A stretch of 64,000 nucleotides of DNA, taken from positions 1-64,000 of the forward strand of contig JAJEHX010000006.1 of NCBI GenBank assembly GCA_022823465.1. The letters are read 5' to 3'. This stretch comes from Candidatus Latescibacterota bacterium. GTDB lineage: Bacteria > JAAXHH01. A program made the position numbers and the translations under genes. Under the pieces are notes generated by a model. It searched no databases. It was not told the DNA's origin and worked only from the letters and a program-made list of their open reading frames with translations. Positions 42,079 to 51,711 of the stretch are shown here, piece by piece (positions within the stretch are counted from its first letter, which is position 1; each line of letters begins with the position of its first letter).

Positions 42079-44565
42079 CTACCGCGCCGGAGAGGGTGAC
42101 GAAACTCCTTTTGTCGCTACACACCCCGCAACGACGTAGCAGGCCGCCGCGACCGCCGCCGTCACGGTAAAACCCCATTGCATGGCGATGATCATGGCGA
42201 GCGGTGAGGCCAGGACTGAAGCGCATCCATTGACGCCCCAGGCCCAGGGGACCAGGACGGCGGATCGCTTGCCGAATCGCTGCAGCCCGAGGGGGAAAGG
42301 CAGTCCCATGGCGAAGGCCAGGGGCGCGATGAGGACGAATGCCCCGGCGAGGCGGAACGCCAGGGGCCACGCGCCTCCGTACAGGGCGAGGAGGATCAGG
42401 CCGGTAAACACGGGAACAGCCATCACCGCCGGCACCAGGACCAGCCTGACCAGTGAGACGCCGGGCAGGGAAGCGATACGGTTCGCCGCCAGGCTGCCCA
42501 GACCGGAGCAGAGGAGAAAGCCCCCCACGGTGGCCGCTCCGCCGATCACGGGATCGCCCAAGAGACGCTGTAGTCCGGACAGGAAGACGATTTCCAACGA
42601 CAGGTAGGCCAGGCCGATGGCGAAGAAGTACGCCGCGGCGATCGACCGGTCCGGCGCGCTTCGAATGTCGGAACGAAAGGCGAAGGGGAGGAGGATCAGG
42701 ACAATGCCCGCGCAAGTCACGATGACCGCGGCAGAAAGTACGAAGAGAAAGGCCAGTTCCGATCGCAACAGCCAACCCGCTCCATAGACGTTCCTGAATT
42801 CGGGCAGGGCGCTCAGTTTGCCGAAGTTCCCGAAAAAGGGGCGGTCGTCGGTGGCGGGCTTCACGTCGAAGGGCCACGAGTTCAGGAATCGGTCGGTTTC
42901 GCCGGACACCCGCGACACAAGCGCACGCACCGCGTGGTGCAGGTAGTCGCCTTCCTCGCCCGGGGGACCCGGGAGTTCGTCGGGCCGGTTCAGTTCCCCA
43001 GCCGTAATCCCGTCGAAATACACCGGGGTCAGGTTCCGCGCCGCGCACTCGTCGCGCAGCCGCCGTATTTCGTCTGCTCTCCAGGGACGCGGCCTGACCA
43101 TGGTGCAGACGCCCAGGAAGTCGCGGACTATGGCGAGATGCGCTCCGGGCCAGGCGGACCGCGCGATCCCCGCCTGTCCTAGGGCCGCGATGACCGTCGC
43201 CGCGATCTTCACGTTGTCACGGGGCGGCAACTGAATGCCACGGGAGACGTGCAGGACGCCGTCGGGAGACAGCCGCCGCAGGCTGGACGCCACGCCTTCC
43301 ACCGTCATGAGATGGTCCTGGTTCAGTCCCTCGAGGCCGCCCGCGGCCACCGACCACGACTCCATGCCCGCCAGCTGAATGAGATCGTAGCGGTCCTTCG
43401 TCCCCTCGATGAAGGCCCGCGCCTCCATGGGGTGGAGGGAGACTTCCGGGAGGTTGAACACCGCGCCGCCTTCGTTCTCGAGCGGACCTGCCAGGAGGTC
43501 CAGCAGTACCCGGTTCGACTGCACGACCTCCACCGTGGCCGCCCCGTTGCGGCGGGCGAGCCAGATGTTGCCGCCGCCCGCCTCGTCCAGCAGCAACACC
43601 CGGGGGGTTGGCGGGGCCAGCGCGTAGGGCAGAGCCATCAGCGTCCCGTCCAGGGCTTCCCCCTGATCCGCGTCGTCGATCCGCAACAGCGATCCCGCAC
43701 GATGGGCGTCCACGACGATGGACGCCAGCGGGGGCGGCACGCTTTCGTCGGTGATGAAGGCCATGTCATGAAAGGTATCGCTGCGAAATACCTCCACGAC
43801 CCCGGACGGTCCCCGGGCGCCGGCCAGCCGTTCGGCCTGTCCGCCCGCGACCAGACGGTTCACGTAGGCAAGGTACTTGTCGTCATCGATACGGATGGAG
43901 GGGGAGCCGAACAGGCCCGGGAGCATACTGGCCAGCAGGCCCGCGGAAACCATTCCCGCGCTCATCGCCCGACGTTCGGGACGGATGACCGCCGCCAGGA
44001 CGACCGCGCCGGTCACGTGGCCCAGCCATGCGGGTTCGACGAAGTACATGGCGATCGTCACGCCCACCGCGCCCGCCGCGCTCCCGATGAGATTCGACGC
44101 GTATACCGCGGACAGCCGTTGTCCGGCGGACATCAGCAGCAGCCCGACGACCGTGGCGCCCAGAGCGAACGGAATGGTCAGCAGGATCCAGTAACCGGCC
44201 CACCAGGCCAGTTGCACGACGGCAAGACCGGGTACGAGGCGGCCGGACACGGGAAGCAGTTGCACCGCCTGGAACGTGACGGGGATGGAAACAGCGGTAA
44301 GCAGGGCCAGAATCGGTACGGCCCTGTGCCGGTGCCGCAGGAAGTAGCCGCGCCACAGCGAAAGGACCGTGCCGCTCATGCCGAACCCGAGGAGGGCGAC
44401 GGTGATGACGAGAAAGGCGAAATGGTACCAGCTCGCGTACTGCAGCGCCCGCATCAGCGCGATCTCGAAGCCGATGACGCCGCAGGACACCAGGCCGGCG
44501 GCCCGAACGAGGTAATGCGGCGACAGACCGGCGGGCGAATCCGAAACGGCAGGCCCCGTCGTCAC
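42079..44565 (-). CDS. Membrane-embedded spermidine-synthase-like protein
   Basis: 828-aa fusion. About seven N-terminal helices (residues 10-230), a soluble Rossmann domain resembling spermidine synthases (about 280-560) and about six C-terminal helices (from 600). The SAM/dcSAM motif region is V-L-L-L-D-E-A-G-G-G-N-I-W-L. The Asp pair needed for aminopropyl transfer is missing: the strand after it reads Y-D-L-I-Q-L-A-G-M-E-S. It is therefore probably not a true spermidine synthase. The GTG start at 44565 overlaps the stop of the pcm gene (GTGA). Similar fused MFS-spermidine-synthase proteins are known in many bacteria, without a settled role. Confidence 0.85.
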   Translation of the reverse strand: MTTGPAVSDSPAGLSPHYLVRAAGLVSCGVIGFEIALMRALQYASWYHFAFLVITVALLGFGMSGTVLSLWRGYFLRHRHRAVPILALLTAVSIPVTFQAVQLLPVSGRLVPGLAVVQLAWWAGYWILLTIPFALGATVVGLLLMSAGQRLSAVYASNLIGSAAGAVGVTIAMYFVEPAWLGHVTGAVVLAAVIRPERRAMSAGMVSAGLLASMLPGLFGSPSIRIDDDKYLAYVNRLVAGGQAERLAGARGPSGVVEVFRSDTFHDMAFITDESVPPPLASIVVDAHRAGSLLRIDDADQGEALDGTLMALPYALAPPTPRVLLLDEAGGGNIWLARRNGAATVEVVQSNRVLLDLLAGPLENEGGAVFNLPEVSLHPMEARAFIEGTKDRYDLIQLAGMESWSVAAGGLEGLNQDHLMTVEGVASSLRRLSPDGVLHVSRGIQLPPRDNVKIAATVIAALGQAGIARSAWPGAHLAIVRDFLGVCTMVRPRPWRADEIRRLRDECAARNLTPVYFDGITAGELNRPDELPGPPGEEGDYLHHAVRALVSRVSGETDRFLNSWPFDVKPATDDRPFFGNFGKLSALPEFRNVYGAGWLLRSELAFLFVLSAAVIVTCAGIVLILLPFAFRSDIRSAPDRSIAAAYFFAIGLAYLSLEIVFLSGLQRLLGDPVIGGAATVGGFLLCSGLGSLAANRIASLPGVSLVRLVLVPAVMAVPVFTGLILLALYGGAWPLAFRLAGAFVLIAPLAFAMGLPFPLGLQRFGKRSAVLVPWAWGVNGCASVLASPLAMIIAMQWGFTVTAAVAAACYVVAGCVATKGVSSPSPAR

Positions 44566-45425
44566 TGTTCCACCCGGCCGGTCATGGGCACGAAGCGAAC
44601 GGGCATGACAGTGCGGGAGACCCGCTGGCCGTCCGCGGACTTCTCGGCGACGACCAGCCGCTGCACGCCCGTCACCTCGCCGACAGGAATGACGATACGG
44701 CCGCCCGGTCGGAGTTGTGACCACAGGAGAGGCGGCAGATGACCGGCCGCGCAGGTGACTATGATGGCATCGAAGGGACCGGCTTCGGGCCAACCGAAAT
44801 ATCCGTCGCCGTGACGAGTCCGCACCGTGTCATACCCTTCTTCGCTCAGCAGGCTCCGGGCCCGCTCCAGCAGGGGTTCGATGATCTCCATGGTATACAC
44901 GTGGGGCGTCATGTGGGCGAGGACGGCGGCCTGGTAGCCCGATCCGGTGCCGATCTCGAGCACTTTCGAAGTCTGATCGAGTTCGAGCAATTCGGTCATG
45001 TATGCCACGATGTAGGGCTGGGAGATGGTCTGTCCGAGCCCGATTGGCAAGGGCGTATCCTCGTAGGCGACGCGCCGTGTCTGCTCGTGAACGAAAACGT
45101 GGCGGGGCACGGTCCCCATGGCCCGAAGCACGGCGCCATCGGTGACCATGGGCGACTTCTCCAGGATCACTTCGACCATACGCGCCCGTTCGTCTCGCCG
45201 TTCACTGGCGGAACGGGGCCGCGGCGACGACCAGGACGTGTCGGCGGCGGACGGACGACCGGGGAGCGCTGCCGGGTCTTCGCTCACCGCGGTCCAGCCG
45301 TCCGAACCGGACATCCCGCCCTCAGGCGCTGACGTCGAAGCCGACGGATCCGGCTCCGCCGCACAGGCGATCCAGAGGAAACCGCCCATCGCAATAGGAA
45401 TCAGTCGTTGGATTAAGCCGCGCAT
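44562..45425 (-). CDS. pcm: Protein-L-isoaspartate O-methyltransferase, predicted lipoprotein
   Basis: 287-aa protein repair methyltransferase. Motif I is V-L-E-I-G-T-G-S-G-Y-Q-A-A, and the pcm-specific V-P-R-H-V-F-V, P-L-P-I-G-L-G-Q-T-I-S-Q-P and L-R-P-G-G-R-I-V-I-P-V-G are all present. The N-terminus is a signal peptide with a lipobox (L-W-I-A-C, Cys21) followed by an 80-residue low-complexity Ser/Pro/Ala linker. Usual Pcm is cytoplasmic and about 210 aa, so export is unusual because SAM is not available outside the cell. Coupled by a four-base overlap to the membrane protein downstream. GAGGG lies four bases before the ATG. Confidence 0.9.
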   Translation of the reverse strand: MRGLIQRLIPIAMGGFLWIACAAEPDPSASTSAPEGGMSGSDGWTAVSEDPAALPGRPSAADTSWSSPRPRSASERRDERARMVEVILEKSPMVTDGAVLRAMGTVPRHVFVHEQTRRVAYEDTPLPIGLGQTISQPYIVAYMTELLELDQTSKVLEIGTGSGYQAAVLAHMTPHVYTMEIIEPLLERARSLLSEEGYDTVRTRHGDGYFGWPEAGPFDAIIVTCAAGHLPPLLWSQLRPGGRIVIPVGEVTGVQRLVVAEKSADGQRVSRTVMPVRFVPMTGRVEQ

Positions 45426-45507
45426 GATCCCTCATCATCCGTTCAGATATCCGGGCAGGACCAGTCGTCCGGGCCGTGCCGAAGGTTTCACGATTGCCCC
45501 GGCGGAA

Positions 45508-45584
45508 CGGGCCGCATCACGCAGTCTGCGCCGGCCGCATCGCCCCTCCCGCACGGGCCGCATCACGCAGTCTGCGCCGGCCGC
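45508..45584. repeat. Duplicated 3' end of the epimerase gene
   Basis: A 31-bp segment (CGGGCCGCATCACGCAGTCT at its start) at 45554-45584 covers the last codons and stop of the epimerase gene. An identical copy lies at 45508-45538, 46 bases away. Confidence 0.92.
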
Positions 45585-46285
45585 CTGAAGAACCGCTGGG
45601 GATTGGTCCGGGGTTCGTAGCCGAGGATGCGCCGGGCCTTGTCGATGGTGTACTTGCCCTGCTGCAGGTAGCTGCCCATGTTGAAGGCTTGGAAATAGTC
45701 CGGCACTTCGTCGATTTCCAGGGCCAGGCGGCAGGCCTCCACCAGGTCGTCGTAGACAATGGTGAAGGGTGGGTGATCCGTGTTCTTCACCGCCTTCTCG
45801 GGCATGGGCCCCAGTCCGTTGAACTGGTAGCACACGGTATGTATCCGGTATTTGCGCGCGTAGATCTTGCAGATTTCCATGGCCAGATGCTTGGTCAGCA
45901 TGTAGTAGGCCGTGCCCGGGGCCTGGGGCACGTCGCCGATGTCATGGTCGTGGAAGTAGCCCGGAATGATGATCTCCGGTCCGGTGTGGAGGATCTTCGT
46001 AATGCCGAGCTCCGCCGCCGCCTTCATCACGTGCCAGGCGCCCCGGACGGAAACGGCGAAACTCGCCACCGGATCCTGCCGGACGACGGTCCAGTTCATG
46101 ATGGCGTCCATGTCACGGGCCGCTTCAAGCACCTGCCCGTAGTCGCCCATGTCCACGTGTATCGTGGGCTTACCGCCGGGATGGGGACGTATGTCGGCCA
46201 GACGCAGGTTGTAGTGCCGCTCCAGGCCGGGGATGATGTGAGGCGCGATGTTGCCGGAAGCGCCCAGGAGGAGGACGTTTTTCAT
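45563..46285 (-). CDS. NAD-dependent epimerase/dehydratase
   Basis: 240-aa extended-SDR protein, shorter than typical (about 300 aa). The nucleotide motif is L-L-G-A-S-G-N-I-A near residue 6. The catalytic Tyr-x3-Lys is Y-Y-M-L-T-K. The C-terminal substrate region Y-E-P-R-T-N-P-Q ends abruptly with R-R-P-A-Q-T-A. AAGGAG seven bases upstream fixes the start. It lies 17 bases after the aminotransferase gene stop, suggesting co-transcription. Substrate probably a nucleotide sugar or sugar acid, not defined. Confidence 0.88.
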   Translation of the reverse strand: MKNVLLLGASGNIAPHIIPGLERHYNLRLADIRPHPGGKPTIHVDMGDYGQVLEAARDMDAIMNWTVVRQDPVASFAVSVRGAWHVMKAAAELGITKILHTGPEIIIPGYFHDHDIGDVPQAPGTAYYMLTKHLAMEICKIYARKYRIHTVCYQFNGLGPMPEKAVKNTDHPPFTIVYDDLVEACRLALEIDEVPDYFQAFNMGSYLQQGKYTIDKARRILGYEPRTNPQRFFRRPAQTA

Positions 46286-46302
46286 GGCTTTACTCCTTCT
46301 GT

Positions 46303-47598
46303 TCAGTCCATTTTCGCGATCACGTCCCGCAGCACCTCTTCCATCGACTGCAGGAGCCGGTCGATGTGGTCGTCCGTGTGCGCGAGGGACAGGTATATCT
46401 TCTCGTAGGGACTGACGAAGAGCCCCCGCTTGATCAACTCTACGCCGAAAACATAAGCCTTGTGCTTGTCGGCGCGGAACATGGACCCGTAGTCGACGAT
46501 CTCCCGGTCGCTCGTGAACAGTACCTGGAGCACCGGGCCTTCACCGCCGACGAGCAGGGGTACCGACAGGCGCCTGCCCATGGCCGTGACCTCCCGCGTG
46601 ATCCGGTCGCCCATGGCGAAGAGCCGTTCGTACGTGCCCGGCCGTTCCAGCACGTCGAGGACGGCCAGGCCGGCGGCCGCGCCCACGGGATAGCCGTTGA
46701 AGGTACCGGAAGCGATGATCCGCTTCGGATCGTCCGCCGGACGCCATCCGTTCATGACGTCCATCACGTCCTCCCGGCCGCAGATCGCGGCCATGGGATA
46801 GCCGCCGCTGATGGTCTTCCCGTAGACGGCCAGGTCCGGGATCACGCCGTAGCGCTCCTGGGCGCCGCCCCAGGCCATGCGGAAGCCCGTGACGATCTCG
46901 TCGAAGATGAGGACGATGCCGTGCCGCGTGGCCAGTTCGCGCATCGCCGCAAAGAATCCCGGACGGGGCAGAATGCACCGCTGGAGGGGTTCGATTACCA
47001 TTGCCGCGATCTCGCCGCGGTGTCGTTCCACGACCTCGGCCGCCCGTTCCACGTCGTTGAAGGGCGTGGCGAGCACGTCGCCCGACCAGCTTCGGGGAAT
47101 GCCGCCTCCGTCCGGAGACGTGGCCGGGTAGGTGCCAGGCTTCAGCGTCCTGCCTCCGTGCAACGCCGAATCGCTCACGCCGTGCCAGCCCCCCTCGAAA
47201 CGGAGGTAGCGGTCGCGCCCGGTGTAAGCCCGGGCGGCCCTGAGGGCGAACTGGATCGATTCGGAACCGGTGACTACCAGACGTATCTTCTCTCCGCAGG
47301 GAGCGGCCTCGATCACGCGTTCGGCCAGGCGGATGGACGGTTCGTTGAGGGCCATGAACGTCGTTCCACGGCTGATCTGGCGGGTGACCGCCTCGACGAC
47401 GTCCGGATGGCCGTGCCCCAGGATCATCGGACCGGAGCCCAGCAGGAAGTCGATGTACGACCTGCCCGCCGTATCGTATAAGGCCGCGCCTTCCCCGTGG
47501 GACACCACGAGGTTGGCTTCCGGCGGGAGGCGGAATTCTCCGTTCGATCCGCCGACAAAAACCCGTTCCGCTCTTTCAAGCAATGCCGTATGCGTCAT
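46303..47598 (-). CDS. Class III aminotransferase, glutamate-1-semialdehyde-aminomutase-like
   Basis: 431-aa PLP enzyme of the HemL/class III family. The PLP lysine lies in Y-G-K-T-I-S-G-G-Y-P, with F-D-E-I-V-T-G-F-R the cofactor Asp strand and S-G-T-F-N-G-Y-P the tail motif. Family members act as aminomutases or aminotransferases for amino sugars and omega-amino acids. The linked epimerase and lack of other tetrapyrrole genes argue against a HemL role. AAGGA six bases before the ATG fixes the start. Confidence 0.92.
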   Translation of the reverse strand: MTHTALLERAERVFVGGSNGEFRLPPEANLVVSHGEGAALYDTAGRSYIDFLLGSGPMILGHGHPDVVEAVTRQISRGTTFMALNEPSIRLAERVIEAAPCGEKIRLVVTGSESIQFALRAARAYTGRDRYLRFEGGWHGVSDSALHGGRTLKPGTYPATSPDGGGIPRSWSGDVLATPFNDVERAAEVVERHRGEIAAMVIEPLQRCILPRPGFFAAMRELATRHGIVLIFDEIVTGFRMAWGGAQERYGVIPDLAVYGKTISGGYPMAAICGREDVMDVMNGWRPADDPKRIIASGTFNGYPVGAAAGLAVLDVLERPGTYERLFAMGDRITREVTAMGRRLSVPLLVGGEGPVLQVLFTSDREIVDYGSMFRADKHKAYVFGVELIKRGLFVSPYEKIYLSLAHTDDHIDRLLQSMEEVLRDVIAKMD

Positions 47599-47690
47599 GT
47601 GATTCCTTACATTCCGAAAATCGTGTTACCCTTTCGGCATCCAACCGGCGCCTGCTCGAAACCTTCCGTCGAGCCGGATACCCGTATTGG

Positions 47691-48716
47691 CTATAGACCG
47701 TCCGCCAGAATGCCCTCCAGCGCCGACAGGAAGGCCTGGTTGGCCTCCGGGAGACCGATGCTGACCCGGATGCCATGCGTCAGGCCGAAACGGCTGCCCG
47801 ATCCCACGAGAATGCCCCGGTCGGCCATGCGCGCCGCAAGATCATCGGCAGGGACCGGCGTACGGAAGAGAATGAAGTTGCCCTCACTCGGCCAATAGGT
47901 GAGTTTCAGCCGATCAAAGGCGGCGTAGAGCCGCTTCTTGCCCCGCTCCGCCAGCGCCACGGACTGCGCTACGTGGTCCTGGTCGCCGATCGCCGCGAGG
48001 GCAGCCTCCATCTCGAGCGAACCCAGGTGAAAAGTCCTGCGGAGTCTCGCCAGGCGTTCGATGATATCGGGTCGGGATATGGCCACGCCCACGCGAAGCC
48101 CCGCCAGTCCATAGACCTTCGAGAAGGAGTGCAGCACGATCACGTTCCGCCCGGAGGCGGCATCGGCAAGCGAGTCCGGATAGTCCGGATGGGTCACGAA
48201 GTGGTGGTACACCTCGTCGGACACCACAGTCACGTCGCGAGGCAGGCTCGCATGGAGCATTGCCATTTCGTCCCGGGTGACGATGGAGCCCGTCGGGTTG
48301 TTGGGGTTGCCCAGATACACCAGACGCGTCCTGGCTGTCACGGCCCCCATGGCCGCTTCGACCCTGAGGCTGAAATCCTCGCTATCAAGAGGAACGTCGA
48401 CAACCTTTGCACCCTGCCATTCCGCCGTCCGGGCGTATACGTGAAAGGTCGGTCCGCATACGATGACCTCGTCGCCGGGCTCAAGGAAAACCCGTGCGAT
48501 GAGGTCCAGGGCCTCGGAACCGCTGTAGGTCGTGAAGATATGCCGGTCCGTCAGACCCCGGCCGTAGAATTCCGCGAGACGGTTTCTCACCGCTTCATCG
48601 TCCCTGGGCGGGTACAGGCTGAGTCCGGCCAGGCGCGCCTTTATCCGGTCCGTCACCTCCGGAGAGGGGCCGAGGGGATTTTCGTTGTAGTGCAGGCGGT
48701 AAGGCGTATTCGACAT
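47691..48716 (-). CDS. Class I/II aminotransferase, HisC-like
   Basis: 341-aa PLP aminotransferase resembling histidinol-phosphate aminotransferase. The N-terminus reads Y-N-E-N-P-L-G-P-S-P, the family signature; the PLP lysine is in H-S-F-S-K-V-Y-G. N-P-N-N-P-T-G and D-E-V-Y-H-H contact the cofactor. The ATG at 48716 begins the family N-terminus; a GTG at 48755, six bases after the dapA stop, would add 13 residues. It might serve histidine biosynthesis or an aromatic or amino-alcohol pathway; no other his gene is in the window. Confidence 0.9.
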   Translation of the reverse strand: MSNTPYRLHYNENPLGPSPEVTDRIKARLAGLSLYPPRDDEAVRNRLAEFYGRGLTDRHIFTTYSGSEALDLIARVFLEPGDEVIVCGPTFHVYARTAEWQGAKVVDVPLDSEDFSLRVEAAMGAVTARTRLVYLGNPNNPTGSIVTRDEMAMLHASLPRDVTVVSDEVYHHFVTHPDYPDSLADAASGRNVIVLHSFSKVYGLAGLRVGVAISRPDIIERLARLRRTFHLGSLEMEAALAAIGDQDHVAQSVALAERGKKRLYAAFDRLKLTYWPSEGNFILFRTPVPADDLAARMADRGILVGSGSRFGLTHGIRVSIGLPEANQAFLSALEGILADGL

Positions 48717-48761
48717 GATCGACCGGGAAAGTGATCTTCGCGTTGCAGCGGCCACGACCGG

Positions 48762-49637
48762 CTACGAGATCAGCCCGTAATCCGCCAGGATCCCACGCAG
48801 CTTCTCACGGTTCCGGTCCGACAGCGGGGCGAGAGGCAGCCTGACCTCCGGGCTGATTTTGCCCATCATGCCCAGGGCCGTCTTGACCGGCACGGGGTTT
48901 ATCTCCATGAACACGGCGTCGTTGAGCGTCATCATGTGGTAGTGGAGCTCGCGCGCCTCCAGCCATTTGCCATCCTGGACCAGGTCGTACAGCCGCGCCA
49001 CTTCCGCCGGCATGAGGTTGCCCGTGGCGCTCACGAAACCCGCCCCGCCTATGGCGAGAATGGGATAGCAAAGCAGCTCGATCCCCGAGTACACGAGGAA
49101 GTCCCGGCCCATGCGGTGCAGGAGGCGGTTGATGTGTTCGAAATCCTTGTTCGACTCCTTGACGCCGATGAGATTTTCATTGGCCTCCTTCAGCCGCGCC
49201 ACGGTATCGATCTCGATGTTGACGGCCGTGCGCCCGGGTATGTTGTACAGGATCACCGGGAGGTCAACGCATTTGGCCAAAGCGTCGAAATGACGGAAGA
49301 TGCCTTCCTGCCCAGGCCGGCTGTAGTAGGGCGCGATGAAGAGCAGCGCGTCGGCGCCCACGGACTGGGCGAAGCGGGAGAGTTCGATGGACTCTTCATG
49401 GTTGGTGGATGCGCTGCCGGGCACGAAGGGCACCCTGCCGTCCACCGCACCGGCCGCGGCGCGGATCACTTCCTTGCGCTCTTCGAAGGAAAGCGAACCC
49501 GGTTCACCCGTCGTCCCCTGCACGGAAACACCGTGGGAACCGCTCCGTATCTGCCATTCGACCAGTCCGGCCAGGCCGTCCAGATCCAACTTCCCGCCCT
49601 TGAAAGGCGTCACCACCGGCACGATCGATCCGCGCAT
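48762..49637 (-). CDS. dapA: 4-hydroxy-tetrahydrodipicolinate synthase (DapA-family)
   Basis: 291-aa class I lyase. In lysine/DAP synthesis it condenses pyruvate with aspartate semialdehyde. The Schiff-base lysine lies in L-I-G-V-K-E-S-N, the catalytic Tyr in L-Y-N-I-P-G-R-T (Arg also typical of true DapA) and the threonines in G-T-T-G-E. AGGGAGG just before the ATG at 49637 sets the start. Other DapA-family members degrade sugar acids, and the neighbours here are not lysine genes, so the biosynthetic role is probable, not certain. Confidence 0.85.
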   Translation of the reverse strand: MRGSIVPVVTPFKGGKLDLDGLAGLVEWQIRSGSHGVSVQGTTGEPGSLSFEERKEVIRAAAGAVDGRVPFVPGSASTNHEESIELSRFAQSVGADALLFIAPYYSRPGQEGIFRHFDALAKCVDLPVILYNIPGRTAVNIEIDTVARLKEANENLIGVKESNKDFEHINRLLHRMGRDFLVYSGIELLCYPILAIGGAGFVSATGNLMPAEVARLYDLVQDGKWLEARELHYHMMTLNDAVFMEINPVPVKTALGMMGKISPEVRLPLAPLSDRNREKLRGILADYGLIS

Positions 49638-49669
49638 AAACCCTCCCTGATTCGATTTCCGCGCCGTTC

Positions 49670-50338
49670 TCAAACAAACGAGGCGATGTCTTCCAGCGGC
49701 TTCTTCGTGATTACCGGGACTTCAGCGTCCTCCGCGGGATATCCGACGACCAGGAGCAGGAAAGGCCGTTCGTTGGCCGGCCTGTCCAGCAGCCGGTTCA
49801 AAAACCCCATGGGACTCGGCGTATGGGTGAGCGACGCCAATCCGGCGTGGTGCACCGCGGAGATCAGCATGCCCGTGGCGATGCCCACGGATTCCATGGC
49901 ATAGTAGTGCTTTACGCTGCGGCCGTCGTCCAGTACGCCGTGTCGCTGGACGAAGATCGCGATCAGCCAGGACGCGGTCTCCAGAAAGGGCTTGTGCTCG
50001 TCGGTTCCCAGGGGCGCCAGGGCGTCGAGCCACTCCTGCGGCGCTTTCTCCCGATAGAACTGGCGTTCCTCTTCCTCGGCCGCGACGCGGATCTTTGCCT
50101 TGATCTCCGGGTCGGACACCGCGGCGAAATGCCACGGCTGCATGTTGGCGCCGCTGGGCGCCGTACCGGCCGCGAGGAGGCAGTGATCGATAATCGACTT
50201 CGGCACGGGCCGATCGGAGAAATCCCGGACCGTCCGGCGCCGTCCAAGCTCCCGATAGAACTGCGCGGCCCGCCGTTCCATTTCGTCAACCGGGTATTCC
50301 CGGTAGCCCGACAGGGGCTGAAACACGGGTTCCTTCAC
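49670..50338 (-). CDS. Nitroreductase-family protein, iodotyrosine-deiodinase-like
   Basis: 222-aa flavoprotein. It starts at GTG 50338, with GGGAG seven bases upstream. It has R-R-R-T-V-R-D-F, then A-G-T-A-P-S-G-A-N near residue 65, and a late [13 protein letters not shown]. These match the iodotyrosine deiodinase group better than NfsA/NfsB types. The Glu, Tyr and Lys that hold the halotyrosine in mammalian enzymes appear at equivalent places (E-E-E-E-R-Q-F-Y and H-K-P-F-L-E). The lid region (residues 95-125) is present. Likely a reductive dehalogenase of halotyrosine or a relative. Between the hydrolase and dapA with short gaps. Confidence 0.82.
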   Translation of the reverse strand: MKEPVFQPLSGYREYPVDEMERRAAQFYRELGRRRTVRDFSDRPVPKSIIDHCLLAAGTAPSGANMQPWHFAAVSDPEIKAKIRVAAEEEERQFYREKAPQEWLDALAPLGTDEHKPFLETASWLIAIFVQRHGVLDDGRSVKHYYAMESVGIATGMLISAVHHAGLASLTHTPSPMGFLNRLLDRPANERPFLLLVVGYPAEDAEVPVITKKPLEDIASFV

Positions 50339-50354
50339 GCCTATTCTCCCTTTG

Positions 50355-51695
50355 CTACTGAGTTTCTTCGGCAGGTTTATCTCCAGCCGGCGGCTCCGGA
50401 TCATCGAGAAACCCCGATTCCTGCAGGAACTGCCGGACCTTGCCCCCGTACGCTTCCCGGCCCATTTCCCAGATATCTCCATGGGTCGCGCCGTCCACGA
50501 CGAGCATTTCCTTGTTCGCGCCGGGTATCTGCCCGTACAGCCGCTCGTTGTTCGACAGCGGCATGCGCCGGTCCGCCGTACCGCCCACCAGCAGCACGGG
50601 GACGTCCCGCAGGCCGGACACCGCGCGGCCAATATCCAGGGAATCAATTTCAATGCCCACGCGAAGTTCCGTAATCGTACCCGTCAGAAACCCGAAGGGC
50701 ACTGTGGGCAGGCCGAACATCCTCTTCAGGTCGCTGCGCAGAGTCTCGGAGGCCGCGTAGAAACTGCTTTCGGCGATGACCGCGTCGACCCCGGGTTCCT
50801 CCGCCGCCGCGAGCAAGGCGGTGGCGGCGCCCATGGAAATGCCCCAAAGAATGACCGGTTCCCCCTCGCCCCGCCTGTCGACCGCGTACCTCACGGCCGC
50901 CTGCACGTCGCGCCATTCGTAATAGCCGAAGGTCGTCAGGTCGCCTTCACTGTCCCCGTGGCGGCGGAAGTCGAACAGCACCCCCCTGAACCCGTTTTCA
51001 TGCAGAAAGGCTGCCTGGTCGAGCATCTGGCCCCTGTGGTTAAGATGACCGTGGCAGTAGACGACCGTGGCCCGGCCGGTCTCGTTCGGGAGGTACCAGG
51101 CGGCCAGGTTCAGACCGTCGGACGTAGTCAGCGTTACGTCCTCGTAGGTCAGCCCGTAGTCCGCGGGGGCGTTCTGCGCCTTGCGACGCGATCCCACGCT
51201 GCCGGTGTACAGGGTGGATATGACGTAGGGCAGACCGATGAAGACGAGAAGAAGAATGACCACAACGCCCATGGCGGCGCCTCGATATGAGACCTGTCTG
51301 CGGCGCATGGCCAGGGCCAGGACCGGCCAGATCAGCGTGCCCGCGATGAAGGTGGCGACCGGCCACAGCACGACATGGGGAATGACCAGGCCGAAGAGGG
51401 CGCTGCGTCCCCAGGTGAAATATTCGCCTTCAAGCCCCGCCGTCTTGCCCAGAACGGACAGGAGCACGATCAGCAGACGGACGCCTGCCGTATAGAGGAG
51501 GGCCGTGGAAAGAAACCCGCCGTACCCTCTGCCCGCCCGCAGACAGACGACCGAGAGCCAGACAGCGGCGGCCGGAATGGTCCAGTTGATACTGAAGGGG
51601 CCGCCCGGCACGAGGTTCGTGACATCCAGCAGGAACCACAGGACGACCAGGCCCCAGGTAACGGCCAGGGGCAGGCGGATTAGCGACAGCGACAT
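50355..51695 (-). CDS. Membrane-anchored alpha/beta hydrolase
   Basis: 446-aa protein. The first 170 residues have five or so membrane segments, followed by an alpha/beta hydrolase domain (about 185-435). The nucleophile is in G-I-S-M-G, the acid in G-G-T-A-D-R-R-M and the His in D-G-A-T-H-G-D. V-V-Y-C-H-G-H is the oxyanion strand. The catalytic domain would face one side of the membrane, orientation unclear. I take the ATG at 51695, 16 bases after the aminotransferase stop. Substrate unknown, possibly an ester. Confidence 0.88.
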   Translation of the reverse strand: MSLSLIRLPLAVTWGLVVLWFLLDVTNLVPGGPFSINWTIPAAAVWLSVVCLRAGRGYGGFLSTALLYTAGVRLLIVLLSVLGKTAGLEGEYFTWGRSALFGLVIPHVVLWPVATFIAGTLIWPVLALAMRRRQVSYRGAAMGVVVILLLVFIGLPYVISTLYTGSVGSRRKAQNAPADYGLTYEDVTLTTSDGLNLAAWYLPNETGRATVVYCHGHLNHRGQMLDQAAFLHENGFRGVLFDFRRHGDSEGDLTTFGYYEWRDVQAAVRYAVDRRGEGEPVILWGISMGAATALLAAAEEPGVDAVIAESSFYAASETLRSDLKRMFGLPTVPFGFLTGTITELRVGIEIDSLDIGRAVSGLRDVPVLLVGGTADRRMPLSNNERLYGQIPGANKEMLVVDGATHGDIWEMGREAYGGKVRQFLQESGFLDDPEPPAGDKPAEETQ

Positions 51696-51711
51696 GGACG
51701 GCCCCGTGCCG

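Noticed and set aside
42079..44565. True spermidine synthase (speE)
   Set aside because: The acidic residue pair of the aminopropyl-transfer site is absent and the domain is embedded between membrane helices.
46303..47598. HemL (glutamate-1-semialdehyde aminomutase)
   Set aside because: Family fits but no tetrapyrrole genes are near and the operon points to sugar or amino-acid chemistry.
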